This document shows positions 35,521 through 45,600 of a stretch of DNA of 64,000 bases, one piece after another. Location: the NCBI RefSeq assembly GCF_016591975.1, contig NZ_AP024169.1, positions 644,001-708,000 on the forward strand. The letters run 5' to 3'. The notes under the pieces are model-generated. The model had not been told where the DNA came from and did not search any database. It was given only the letters and a program-made list of their open reading frames with translations. The position numbers and the translations under genes were made by a program. The stretch is from Anaeromicropila herbilytica (GTDB lineage Bacteria > Bacillota > Clostridia > Lachnospirales > Lachnospiraceae). Every line of letters starts with the position of its first letter. Positions within the stretch are counted from its first letter, which is position 1.

Positions 35521-35645
35521 CAGAAATGAAACAATCCAATATGATATGACAGATATATTAAATGATGGTACAATAATCATTAGAAGATTTACCTAAAAGA
35601 ATAATTGGTGATAAGATAGTTATATACCAAGAAAGGAAAAGAATA

Positions 35646-36380
35646 ATGAGTGGAAGTTATATCCAAAGTATTCGTGTTGATTGGGATGAAATAGACGGTG
35701 ATTCTTATTTGAATAATATATCAGCAATTAAAGAGATGAATAAACTAGACTTTAATAAGAATATCACTTTTTTTGTTGGGGAAAATGGTACGGGCAAATC
35801 TACTTTGATTGAGGCAATTGCGGTTGCGTATGGGTTCAATCCAGAAGGCGGTACTATGAACTATAGATTTAGCACCTTTGATGATGTATCAGAATTAAGT
35901 AGTGCGATTCGTATGGTAAAAGGGTATAAGCGTCCAAAGTCGAATTATTTTTTTCGTGCTGAAAGCTTTTTTAATGTTGCAAGTAAGGCAGAAGATTATC
36001 GCGATCAACCGAAAGAAATATACTATGCAAGATATGGTGGGAAATCATTACATGAGCAATCACATGGAGAGAGCTTTTTGGCGTATTTTCAATCATTTGA
36101 GAAGGAAGGCATCTATATTATGGATGAGCCAGAAGCTGCGTTATCTCCACAAAGACAGTTAACATTATTTATTCAAATTGCAAAGATGGCGAAGAATGGT
36201 TCTCAATTTATAATAGCAACTCATTCACCTATACTATTAGGAATACCGGGAGCAGATATTTTTTCTTTTGATCAGGGTGAACTTCATAAGAGTGAATTGG
36301 AAGAAACGGAAAGCTATCAAGTTATGGAGATGTTTATTAACAATAGAGATATGCTAGTAAATCAATTATTACAAGATTAA
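35646..36380 (+). CDS. small AAA/SMC-like ATPase
   Basis: The 244-residue ATPase has Walker A GENGTGKSTL near residue 43, a signature-like SHGESFLAYF, Walker B IYIMDEPEAALSP and a switch histidine in ATHSPILLG. This is the compact ABC-ATPase fold of the COG3910 type, without a coiled coil or transporter partner. AAGGAA precedes ATG 35646. It lies 33 bases before the GH13 gene and may be cotranscribed with it. Function is not known; relatives are often annotated only as predicted ATPases. Confidence 0.8.
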   Translation: MSGSYIQSIRVDWDEIDGDSYLNNISAIKEMNKLDFNKNITFFVGENGTGKSTLIEAIAVAYGFNPEGGTMNYRFSTFDDVSELSSAIRMVKGYKRPKSNYFFRAESFFNVASKAEDYRDQPKEIYYARYGGKSLHEQSHGESFLAYFQSFEKEGIYIMDEPEAALSPQRQLTLFIQIAKMAKNGSQFIIATHSPILLGIPGADIFSFDQGELHKSELEETESYQVMEMFINNRDMLVNQLLQD

Positions 36381-36413
36381 GAAATAATATCAATTATTCG
36401 TAGGAGGTACAGA

Positions 36414-38093
36414 ATGGAACAAAAGTGGTGGAAAGAAAGCGTCATATATCAAATCTATCCAAGAAGTTTCAAGGACAGTAATGGGGATGGCATCGGAGAT
36501 ATAAAAGGTATCATAGAAAAGCTTGATTATCTTAACATGCTAGGAATTAATGTTATTTGGCTATCACCAGTTTATAAGTCACCAAATGATGATAATGGTT
36601 ATGATATTAGCGATTATCAGGATATCATGGATGAGTTTGGAACTATGGAGGATTTTGATATTTTATTACAAGAGGCTCATCAAAGAGGCATCAAGATAAT
36701 TATGGATCTTGTTGTAAACCATACCTCCGATGAACATAAGTGGTTTACCCAAAGTAAATCGTCAGTTGATAATGAATACAGAGATTATTATATCTGGAAA
36801 AAAGGAATAGATGGACAACCACCGAACAATTGGGGTTCCTGCTTCGGTGGTTCTGCATGGGAATACGATAGCACTACAGACATGTATTACTTACATCTGT
36901 TCTCAAAGAAGCAACCAGACCTTAACTGGGAGAATAAAGTACTAAGAAATAAAGTTTATGACATGATGAAATGGTGGCTTGATAAGGGGATTGATGGTTT
37001 TCGGATGGATGTCATTAATATGATATCGAAAGATCAGAGATATCCTGATGGATATGTAAATGAAAAGGCAGTATACGGTGATATAACGCCTTTCGTATTT
37101 AATGGACCAAAGGTACACGAATTTCTTAAAGAAATGAACCGAGAAGTACTTTCTAAGTATGATATTATGACGGTTGGAGAGACGCCTGCGGTTAGTCCAT
37201 CCGATGCAGTCAATTATGTAGGAAATGATAGAAATGAATTAAACATGGTATTCCAATTTGAACATGTAGACATAGGGAATGGTCTGGAAGGAAAATGGAG
37301 CAATCTTGGATATAAGGTTAGTGAGCTGAAAGATATATTAAGTAAATGGCAGCTTGGATTACAAGATGATGGTTGGAATAGTCTTTTCTTAGATAATCAT
37401 GATCAACCACGTGCAGTATCCAGATATGGAAATGATAAGGAATACTGGTGTGAGTCAGCTAAAATGCTTGCAACTATGCTTCATATGATGAGAGGAACAC
37501 CATATATTTATCAAGGCGAAGAACTTGGAATGACAAATGTGGCATTTGATCATATAGAAGATTATAAGGATATTGAAACTCTAAATGCCTATAAAGAACT
37601 TGTAGGAATAAGAGGGAAAGATCCAGAAGAAATGATGAAAGCAATCCATGACAGAAGTCGCGACAATGCTCGTACACCAGTACAATGGGATGATAGTGAA
37701 TATGCAGGATTTACTACCGGTACACCATGGATTAAAGTAAACCCAAATTATGCGTCGATTAACGCGAAAGTACAGATTCATGATAAGGACTCTATTTTTA
37801 ACTATTACAGAAAGCTTATTAAGCTTAGAAAAGAACATAAAGTTATTGTTTATGGTGATTATCAATTATTATATGAAGACCATGAATCACTATTTGCTTA
37901 TACAAGAACATTAGATAATGAAACACTTCTGGTAATTTGCAGTTTTGACACCAATCAGATTACTTTTGAACTACCTGAGAATATATTATATAATACGAAT
38001 TCACTTCTTATTAGCAATTATCCTGTGGAGGATATGAATATTGTAAAGGTTGAATTAAGGCCATACGAAGCAAGAGTATATTTGCTACAATAG
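36414..38093 (+). CDS. GH13 alpha-glucosidase, oligo-1,6-glucosidase type
   Basis: A cytoplasmic 559-residue GH13 enzyme. DSNGDGIGD (residues 21-29) is the calcium loop. The catalytic residues are D199 in GFRMDVINMISK, E256 in TVGETPAV and D330 in FLDNHDQPR. Valine right after the nucleophile (D199-V200) is the known marker for alpha-1,6 specificity in this subfamily. The length matches oligo-1,6-glucosidases. The likely job is hydrolysis of isomalto-oligosaccharides. Trehalose-6-phosphate hydrolase is close in sequence but normally sits with a PTS permease, which is absent here. Confidence 0.9.
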   Translation: MEQKWWKESVIYQIYPRSFKDSNGDGIGDIKGIIEKLDYLNMLGINVIWLSPVYKSPNDDNGYDISDYQDIMDEFGTMEDFDILLQEAHQRGIKIIMDLVVNHTSDEHKWFTQSKSSVDNEYRDYYIWKKGIDGQPPNNWGSCFGGSAWEYDSTTDMYYLHLFSKKQPDLNWENKVLRNKVYDMMKWWLDKGIDGFRMDVINMISKDQRYPDGYVNEKAVYGDITPFVFNGPKVHEFLKEMNREVLSKYDIMTVGETPAVSPSDAVNYVGNDRNELNMVFQFEHVDIGNGLEGKWSNLGYKVSELKDILSKWQLGLQDDGWNSLFLDNHDQPRAVSRYGNDKEYWCESAKMLATMLHMMRGTPYIYQGEELGMTNVAFDHIEDYKDIETLNAYKELVGIRGKDPEEMMKAIHDRSRDNARTPVQWDDSEYAGFTTGTPWIKVNPNYASINAKVQIHDKDSIFNYYRKLIKLRKEHKVIVYGDYQLLYEDHESLFAYTRTLDNETLLVICSFDTNQITFELPENILYNTNSLLISNYPVEDMNIVKVELRPYEARVYLLQ

Positions 38094-38101
38094 TTAAGCA
38101 T

Positions 38102-38149
38102 AAAAAGGTATAAGATTTCAGTTAAGAGACTGATTACTTATACCTTTTT
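38102..38149. terminator. bidirectional terminator between GH13 and AraC genes
   Basis: Arms 38102-38114 and 38137-38149 are perfect 13-base complements with A/T runs on both sides; an inner TCAGT/ACTGA pair extends the structure. Confidence 0.85.
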
Positions 38150-38189
38150 ATAGTGCAAAGCCACATCACATATGCTATAGAAATATTAA

Positions 38190-38930
38190 TTACCAAGAGT
38201 TATGATAATATTTATCTCGATATTTTTTTGGCGTTAAGCCAACTTGTTTCTCGAAAGTATGAATAAAGTGACTTTGAGAAGCGAAAGCTAGATAATTTGC
38301 AATTTCAATTGAAGTAAAATCAGAGTATTTTAATAAGTTCTGAGCTTTTTCAATCTTCTTTTCGCGAATATAATCGCTGATAGAAATACCTAGTTCCTGT
38401 TTAAATAGTCTTGATAAATAGCTTTTGGATAGATTTGTATAATTGGAAAGATCATCAACCGTAACTCTATCATGAATGTGGTTATAAATATAGTCTGTGC
38501 ATAACAATATTGATTTTGATATGATTGAACTATTTTTAAGTAATAACATTTTTCCAGTAAAATCTAATGCCATGTTATCATGAAGTTCTGTAACAGCTTG
38601 AATTGTTGAACAGTTATCTAATTTTAATATGTAAAAATCGCTTAATCGATAGGCTTGTTCGAATTCCATTCCCCCTTCTACACAGTGTCTAGTTATCATT
38701 GCAACAGAAATAACAAAGTGGTATTTCATGTTTATTAGTGAATTTTTGGATAATACTCCAATTCCATCTGGATTAGAAAAGCCACCCTTTTGACAGTCCT
38801 CACGGACATAATTCATGTCTCCCGACTTCACAGCCTGATAAAATGAGTATTCGAATTCTATTGGTTTATGTTTCGTTAATAGTTCATTATCAAAAACTTC
38901 TTTTAAATACCATTCATTTTGTAAACTCAT
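38190..38930 (-). CDS. AraC family regulator of the sugar transporter, copy 1
   Basis: The 246-residue protein has an N-terminal sensing domain of about 140 residues (EYSFYQAVKSGDMNYVRED) and a C-terminal pair of helix-turn-helix motifs (VDDLSNYTNLSKSYLSRLFK, then FTSIEIANYLAFASQSHFIH). It ends in the family pattern QVGLTPKKYRDKY. It is divergent from lipoprotein copy 1 with 172 bases between, where a motif shared with other genes of the locus lies. It probably activates transport and glucanase genes in response to an imported sugar. Confidence 0.92.
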   Translation of the reverse strand: MSLQNEWYLKEVFDNELLTKHKPIEFEYSFYQAVKSGDMNYVREDCQKGGFSNPDGIGVLSKNSLINMKYHFVISVAMITRHCVEGGMEFEQAYRLSDFYILKLDNCSTIQAVTELHDNMALDFTGKMLLLKNSSIISKSILLCTDYIYNHIHDRVTVDDLSNYTNLSKSYLSRLFKQELGISISDYIREKKIEKAQNLLKYSDFTSIEIANYLAFASQSHFIHTFEKQVGLTPKKYRDKYYHNSW

Positions 38931-38978
38931 AATTTTATCCTCTTTTTTGAAAAGGTGTTAATAAATTACAATTACAGG

Positions 38979-39033
38979 ATAATTATGGCACGAATTTGAT
39001 ATTTTTGCAATAATTTTTATATAACTATATTAT
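38979..39033 (+). promoter_or_regulatory. AraC-type site and promoter, copy 1
   Basis: A 32-base stretch (38979-39010) is conserved at 26 of 32 positions with 50029-50060. It runs into TTGCAA (39005-39010), and TATTAT (39028-39033) follows after 17 bp, so the site overlaps -35 as for a class II activator. Confidence 0.6.
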
Positions 39034-39102
39034 AAAAATCATTATAATAATGTTGCAACGTTAAGTAATTGCTATAAAAATTAAAAACGGAGGAGATTAA
39101 GT

Positions 39103-40479
39103 ATGAAGAAAAAGTTATTAAGTGTCTTACTTACAACAGTATTAGTAACTACTATGTTCACTGGATGTGGTAATTCAAAAACTGATTCTGAAAAAACAAA
39201 TGCAGGGGGATCTGTAAAGAAGGAATCAACAGCTGATGTAAAAGAGGGGAAAAAGGTAAATATTTATTGTTGGAACGATGAGTTTAAGAGCCGTTATGAA
39301 GCTTATGCAAAAGACCTTGCAGAGAAACATGGGGTAGAGGTTAATTTTGTAATTGTAGCAAATGAGAATAATGCATATCAGAATAATCTTGATACAGCAT
39401 TACAAGCTCAGGAATCAGCTGCAGCTGATGATAAAGTTGATTTATTCTTAGTTGAAGCAGATTATGCAAGCAAGTATACAAAATCTGAGTATGCACTTGA
39501 TGTAGTTGGTGATGTAGGTCTTACAAAAGAAGATCTTGCTGGCCAATATCAATATACTAAAGATATTGTAACTGTAGATGGTGTTCAAAAAGGTACTACA
39601 TGGCAAGCAACTCCAGGATTATTCGCTTACAGACGTTCTATTGCTAAAAAGGTTCTTGGAACAGATGATCCAACACAAGTACAAGCAGCTTTAAGCGATT
39701 GGAGTAAATTTGATCAAGTAGCAGCAAAAGCAAGCGCTGCTGGTTACAAGATGCTTTCTGGTTATGATGATTCTTACAGAGCATTTTCTAACAATGTATC
39801 TAAACCATGGGTAGATGGTACTAAGATTGTAGTAGATGATAATCTTATGAACTGGGTAAAACAGACAAAAGACTACACAGATAAAGCATATAACAATAAA
39901 ACAACACTTTGGGCTCCTGAATGGAGTGCAGACCAAGGTCCAGATGGTAAAGTATTTGGATTCTTCTATTCAACATGGGGAATTAACTTTACATTAATGG
40001 GTAACTCATTATCAGATGCAAAAGGTAAGAAAGAAGTTGGAAATGGTATCTACGGTGACTATGCAGTATGTGAAGGACCACAAGCTTATTACTGGGGTGG
40101 AACATGGCTATGTGCTGCAAAAGGATCAGACAACTTACCATTTATTAAAGATTTAATGTATCGTTTAACTTGTGATGCTAAGACAATGAAACAAATCACA
40201 TTAGATACTCAAGATTATACTAATAATCAAGCAGCTATGGAAGAAATCGCAAAGAGCGATTATAAATCAGATTTCTTAGGTGGACAAAATCATATCGCTT
40301 TATTTGCAGAAGCAGCTAAGAAAATTGATATGAGTAACATCAGTGATTATGATCAAGGCTTAAATGAAGCATTCCAACAGTCTATGCATGAATACTTTGA
40401 AGGAAATGTTGATGAAAAGACAGCATTAGATAATTTCTATACATCAGCTATGGAAAAATATCCTGAATTAACAAAATAA
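39103..40479 (+). CDS. sugar ABC transporter substrate-binding lipoprotein, copy 1
   Basis: A lipoprotein signal with lipobox FTGC (Cys about residue 22) is followed by a short Thr/Ser/Lys linker and a periplasmic-binding fold of the CUT1 family 1 type. GGAGGAG precedes ATG 39103. It differs from copy 2 at about two dozen of 458 positions, concentrated in the linker and in one helix (DQVAAKASAAGYK here versus DGVATKMKDAGFK). Two permeases follow; no ATPase gene is present, so an MsmK-like shared ATPase is inferred. The ligand is probably a beta-1,3-gluco-oligosaccharide, judged from the GH16/GH94 neighbours. Confidence 0.93.
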   Translation: MKKKLLSVLLTTVLVTTMFTGCGNSKTDSEKTNAGGSVKKESTADVKEGKKVNIYCWNDEFKSRYEAYAKDLAEKHGVEVNFVIVANENNAYQNNLDTALQAQESAAADDKVDLFLVEADYASKYTKSEYALDVVGDVGLTKEDLAGQYQYTKDIVTVDGVQKGTTWQATPGLFAYRRSIAKKVLGTDDPTQVQAALSDWSKFDQVAAKASAAGYKMLSGYDDSYRAFSNNVSKPWVDGTKIVVDDNLMNWVKQTKDYTDKAYNNKTTLWAPEWSADQGPDGKVFGFFYSTWGINFTLMGNSLSDAKGKKEVGNGIYGDYAVCEGPQAYYWGGTWLCAAKGSDNLPFIKDLMYRLTCDAKTMKQITLDTQDYTNNQAAMEEIAKSDYKSDFLGGQNHIALFAEAAKKIDMSNISDYDQGLNEAFQQSMHEYFEGNVDEKTALDNFYTSAMEKYPELTK

Positions 40480-40500
40480 TTAGTAGCATAACAACCATAG

Positions 40501-40550
40501 GTAAAAGGGCTTCTGTGAATCATTTTTACGAAGAATGCCCTTTTACTTTT
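40501..40550 (+). terminator. intra-operon hairpin after lipoprotein copy 1
   Basis: Perfect arms 40501-40510 and 40537-40546 (GTAAAAGGGC and complement) with tail TTTTGAAA. The same structure is kept in copy 2. It probably protects or limits transcripts so that the lipoprotein is made in excess over the permeases. Confidence 0.75.
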
Positions 40551-40577
40551 GAAATTTATTCGGAATAGGAGAAAATC

Positions 40578-41501
40578 ATGAAATCTTCTAATGCAAAAAA
40601 AGGAAAACTTGTAAGTTATTCAAAGTGGGGGTATATCTTTTTAATACCATTCTTTCTAGTTTATTTTATTTTTTCATTTATACCTATGATTTCAACGTTT
40701 TACTATAGTTTTTTTGAAAACTATATGTCTGGACTTAATGTAATTGGTCCAAAGTTTGTTGGATTTGATAATTTTGTAAAATTATTTACCGAAGCAGATT
40801 TACTTAAGTATACAGAAAATACATTGATTATGTGGGTTCTAGGTTTTGTCCCACAGATCGCAGTTTCTCTGCTTTTAGCTGCATGGTTTACTAATACCAG
40901 ATTAAAACTAAAATGTTCTGGTTTTTTCAAAACTGTTATTTATATGCCAAATCTAATTATGGCATCTGCTTTCTCCATGTTATTTTTTACGTTGTTTGCA
41001 AATAATGGCCCAGTCAATATGCTTTTGACGGATGCAGGAATCATTAAAGAACCATGTCACTTTATGTCTATCACAATGGGTGCTCGTAGTTTAATTGCAT
41101 CAATGAACTTTTTAATGTGGTTTGGAAATACAACCATATTACTAATGGCAGGTATGATGGGTATTGATACCGCATTATTTGAAGCTGCAGAGGTGGATGG
41201 AGCAACATCCTTCCAAGTATTTTCAAAGATTACAATGCCATTGTTGAAACCTATTATGGCATTCGTAATGATTACATCTCTCATTGGTGGTTTACAGATG
41301 TTCGATTTACCACAGATCTTGACAAACGGAAAAGGTGGACCTGATAGAACAACAATGACCTTGATTATGTACTTAAATAATCATCTATTTAGTAAAAACT
41401 ATGGTATGGCAGGTGCTTTATCAGTTATTATCTTTATAATTACAGGCGCATTGAGCATTGTGGTATTTAAGTTATTAACGGGTCAGAAGGAGGAGAGGTA
41501 A
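40578..41501 (+). CDS. sugar ABC permease (MalF-type), copy 1
   Basis: The 307-residue protein has six hydrophobic segments and the EAA loop EAAEVDGATSFQVFSKITMP that docks the ATPase subunit. GGAG precedes ATG 40578. It follows the hairpin and directly abuts the second permease gene. It differs from copy 2 at only about 15 residues. Confidence 0.93.
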   Translation: MKSSNAKKGKLVSYSKWGYIFLIPFFLVYFIFSFIPMISTFYYSFFENYMSGLNVIGPKFVGFDNFVKLFTEADLLKYTENTLIMWVLGFVPQIAVSLLLAAWFTNTRLKLKCSGFFKTVIYMPNLIMASAFSMLFFTLFANNGPVNMLLTDAGIIKEPCHFMSITMGARSLIASMNFLMWFGNTTILLMAGMMGIDTALFEAAEVDGATSFQVFSKITMPLLKPIMAFVMITSLIGGLQMFDLPQILTNGKGGPDRTTMTLIMYLNNHLFSKNYGMAGALSVIIFIITGALSIVVFKLLTGQKEER

Positions 41502-42368
41502 TTGAATATGAAAAAACAAGAAAACAGCAGATCACTGAGTTTGGATATTAAACGAATCCTTTGTTATATTGTATTAGTTATCTTATCCGTTGCCTGCTTA
41601 ATACCATTTTATATGTTATTTGTTAATGCAACGAGAGCACATGTTGATATACAACGAGGATTTTCAGTTATACCAGGAAAATTTTTGATAACGAACATAT
41701 CGAATGTATTAAATAATTCCACAATTTTAATTGTAAGAGGTATGATTAACAGTCTCATTATTTCTTCTCTGACAGTTATACTTTCTGTTTATTTTTCAGC
41801 AATGACAGCATATGCAATACACGCATATGAATTTAAGTTAAAGAATTTTGTATTTAACTTTATATTACTTATCATGACAATTCCAGCACAGGTTAGTGCT
41901 CTTGGTTTTATTAAAGAAATGAACATGATGAATTTAAAAGATACTTTCATTCCATTAATTATTCCAGCAATTGCTGCGCCAGCTTGCTTTTTCTTTATGA
42001 AGCAATATATGGAGAGTTCAATTCCACTAGAAATCGTGGAAGCAGCTAGAATTGATGGTTCGAATGAGTTCCATACATTTAACTGGGTAATTATGCCGAT
42101 GATGAAACCAGCACTAGCAGTACAGGCTATTTTTGGATTTGTTGCAAGTTGGAATAATTATTTTACCCCAGCGCTAATTTTAACAAGTGCGGAGAAAAAG
42201 ACGTTACCTTTATGGATTGCATACATAAGAAGTGCGGATTTTACAAAGTTTGATATGGGACAATTGTATATGATGATAGCTTTCTCAATCTTCCCAGTTA
42301 TTATTATATACCTAATACTTTCAAAATTTATTGTTCAGGGTGTTACCCTTGGTGGTGTTAAGGGATAA
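41502..42368 (+). CDS. sugar ABC permease (MalG-type), copy 1
   Basis: The 288-residue protein has six hydrophobic segments and EAA loop EAARIDGSNEFHTFNWVIMP, and ends in VTLGGVKG as usual for this permease type. The gene begins right at the previous stop; TTG 41502 and ATG 41508 are both usable behind GGAGGAGAGG. It differs from copy 2 at about 13 residues. Confidence 0.93.
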   Translation: MNMKKQENSRSLSLDIKRILCYIVLVILSVACLIPFYMLFVNATRAHVDIQRGFSVIPGKFLITNISNVLNNSTILIVRGMINSLIISSLTVILSVYFSAMTAYAIHAYEFKLKNFVFNFILLIMTIPAQVSALGFIKEMNMMNLKDTFIPLIIPAIAAPACFFFMKQYMESSIPLEIVEAARIDGSNEFHTFNWVIMPMMKPALAVQAIFGFVASWNNYFTPALILTSAEKKTLPLWIAYIRSADFTKFDMGQLYMMIAFSIFPVIIIYLILSKFIVQGVTLGGVKG

Positions 42369-42382
42369 TGTAACAATGATGT

Positions 42383-42460
42383 TAAGGCTTTCAAGACTAA
42401 ATCGTAAGTACAGTGTAATAATTGTACTATAAGATTTAATTTTGAAAGCCTTATTAATTT
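42383..42460 (+). terminator. long hairpin closing transporter operon 1
   Basis: Outer arms 42383-42394 and 42442-42453 (TAAGGCTTTCAA and complement) enclose a second stem with AAATC/GATTT and TACA/TGTA pairs, followed by TTATTAATTT. Confidence 0.8.
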
Positions 42461-42519
42461 ATAGGAAACTCTTTTTTCTATTTTGGATGGAAAATATTTG
42501 GAATGTAGTTATGATTTTA

Positions 42520-42540
42520 ACATTTATATCATTAATCTAA
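42520..42540 (+). promoter_or_regulatory. possible AraC-type site before GH16
   Basis: TATGATTTTAACATTTATAT matches the site before lipoprotein copy 2 at about 15 of 20 positions. TATAAT stands at 42564-42569 with no good -35 box, which would suit activator dependence. Confidence 0.4.
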
Positions 42541-42602
42541 TTTTTCTCACTTTTTAATTTAGTTATAATATTTTTGTCAATTAAAAAAGAGGAGGAAAAG
42601 TT

Positions 42603-45600
42603 ATGAAAAACAAGTCAAAAGCTAAACTAATTGTTACTCTAATGACATTTTTTATGGCGTGCACTAGTATATTGGTAGTATTAATCAATGTACAGGCAGC
42701 AGAAAAAAAAGTGGGGAATATCATCCTAGCCAATATTGAAAATAATATGTTGGTGTTGAAGAAAGGAGATACGTGGCAATTAAAAACAATTATAGAACCT
42801 TCCAATGCAAGTAATAAGGAACTGATCTATAGAACAAGTAATAAAAAGGTAGCAACAGTAAGTAAAAAAGGAAAAATTATGGCAAAAGGATATGGATCTG
42901 CAAAGATTACAATTCAATCCGCAGATAAAAAAGAAAAGAGAACGATTACTGTAAAAGTTCCTGAGATTCCAGTAACAAAAGTAACAGTAAGTCCCGAAGA
43001 AAAGACAATAACAGTAGGAAATACATTTTTATTAAAGGCAACTATTATGCCAAAGGATGCTTCAATAAGAAATCTTTCCTATAAGTCAAGTAATCAAAAT
43101 GTAGCAACTGTAGATAGCAAGGGTAAAGTAAAGGGGATAAATGCTGGTTGTACAACTATTACAGTTATTACATTGGATGGAAAGAAACAGACAACCTGTA
43201 AGGTTACAGTTAAGCAAAAAGAAGTAAAAGTGAAAAGTGTGACACTTGCGCTTAAAAGTGTAGATCTTTATGAAGGTGAAACAAAAGAATTAGAAATAGA
43301 GATAAAGCCTGATAACGCAACAAATAAAAATGTTATATGGACAAGTAGTAATAAAGAGGTTGCAACAATAACAAATGGATTAATACAAGCTGTAAAAGAA
43401 GGAACATCAACCATTACTGCAGTTGCAGCAGATGGAAGTGGTAATAAAGCAGAATGTGTTGTAAATGTGAAGAAGAAGCTTGAAGAAACTCAACCTAGTC
43501 AAACAAGTGAAAGTGATAGCAATAGTACGGCAAATCAAGGGTATAAACTTGTATGGGAAGATGATTTCAACGGAACAAAGTTAAATACAGATAATTGGAA
43601 TTATGAATATCATGATCCAGGTTGGGTAAATAATGAGTTGCAAAAATATACAGATTCACCAGACAATATATATGTAAAAGATGGAGATCTTGTAATTAAA
43701 GCAATAAAAACGGTAGACGAAAACGGTACTCATTATACATCAGGAAGAATTAATACACAGAATAAACATGATTATAAATATGGAAGGTTTGAAGTAAGAG
43801 CAAAGGTTCCAAGTGGAAAAGGATTCTTACCAGCTTTCTGGATGATGCCTACAGATGAAAATCTATATGGACAATGGCCAAAATGTGGTGAGATTGATGT
43901 TATGGAGGTACTTGGTGATCAGACAAATAAATCATTTGGAACACTTCATTTCGGAGAGCCACATACACAGAGCCAAGGAAGTTGCACATTAACAAATGGT
44001 GATTTTGCAAGTGAATTTCATACATATGCATGTGAATGGGAACCAAGTGAGATTCGTTTCTACGTAGATGGTAAGATGTTTTATAAAGAAAATGATTGGT
44101 TTTCTAAAAAAACTGGTTATGGAGAAGCTACTTATCCAGCACCATATGATCAACCATTCTATTTGATTCTAAATCTAGCAGTTGGAGGAAGTTGGCCAGG
44201 AAATCCTGACGAGACTACTAATTTTGGTGACAATGCAGAACTTTGTGTTGACTATGTAAAAGTATATCAGAAGGATAGTTATGATGAAAACGTGCAAAAA
44301 CCAGTTAAAAATCTTGTATTTCGAGACCCAGATTTAACTGGAAATTATGTAATAAATGGAGACTTTAAAGAATTAGAAAGTTTATCGGATGGTAAGAATT
44401 GGGAGTACTTACAAACTGGAGGAGGCAAAGCAAGTGCTGAAATCGCAGATAATGCAATTCATATTAAAACACAAGATGCTGGTAGCCTAAATTATAGTAT
44501 TCAGTTAGTAGAAGCGGGATTGCCAATGATACAAGGGTATAAATATCGTCTTTCCTTTGATGCATATGCTTCAGATAATCGTACGATAATAACTGATATA
44601 ACTGCTCCAGATAAGGGATATAAGCGTTATTTCCCTGATACAACAGTAGCCCTAACAGCAGATAAACAACATTATAATTATGACTTTGATATGACTGATG
44701 TTGGTGATATAAACGGAAGAGTTGAGTTTAATCTTGGTAATCAAGGCTCTACAGCTGATGTACATATTAGTAATGTAAGACTAGAGAAGATTGGTACTGC
44801 AGATATTCCACAAGAAATAAAATCTGTACTACCTGATGGAAATTACGTCTATAATGGTGAATTTGAACAAGGAAAAGACCGTATGGACTACTGGAGTGTT
44901 GATAGTAAGTGCGAAGGAGTAAATGCTTCTGTAACTAATATCGACAATAAGCGTGAGCTTAAGATTACTATGCCAAATACTGTTACAAGTCTTGATCAGG
45001 TTATAGTGAAGCAAGATCCGATTGCGATATCTGGTAATAAGACATATACTCTAAGCTTTGATGCTTATGCAGATGGTAATAAATCAATTCAATCAGTCAT
45101 TGATGGACAGAGTTTTGATACACAACTTACAAATATAAAAACAACATATAAGTATAAGTTTAATACTGAAGCGGGATTGAATGGAAGCACATTGAAATTT
45201 TTACTCGGTCAAGAAGGAAGCATTTATATAGATAATGTTCGAATTCAAGAGGACAGTTTATTAATCAATGGAGACTTCGCAAATGGAATGACTGGCTTTG
45301 AAGTGTATGCATATAATCCAAGTGACGTAAGCTATGTAGTGGATGAACTTCATGAAAATAAAGCAGCATGCATTGATATAAATAATACTGGGGATGCAGA
45401 CTGGAAGATTCAGTTAAAACAGAACAATATTACATTAGAAAATGGAAAATGGTATCGAATTAGCTTGGATGCTAAATCTACTAAAAACAGAAAAATCATG
45501 TATGCGTTACAAAAAGATGGTTCTGCAGACAATGATTGGACACCATATTCAGGAACACAGGTTATTGATTTAACGAATGATTATAAAACATTTACTTGTG

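Larger units (their letters stand above)
38190..42368. repeat. duplicated transporter cassette, copy 1
   Basis: AraC gene (minus), lipoprotein and two permease genes, repeated in the same order and orientation at 49230-53416. The transport proteins differ by roughly 5 percent and the AraC proteins by about 20 percent when compared by eye. Confidence 0.9.
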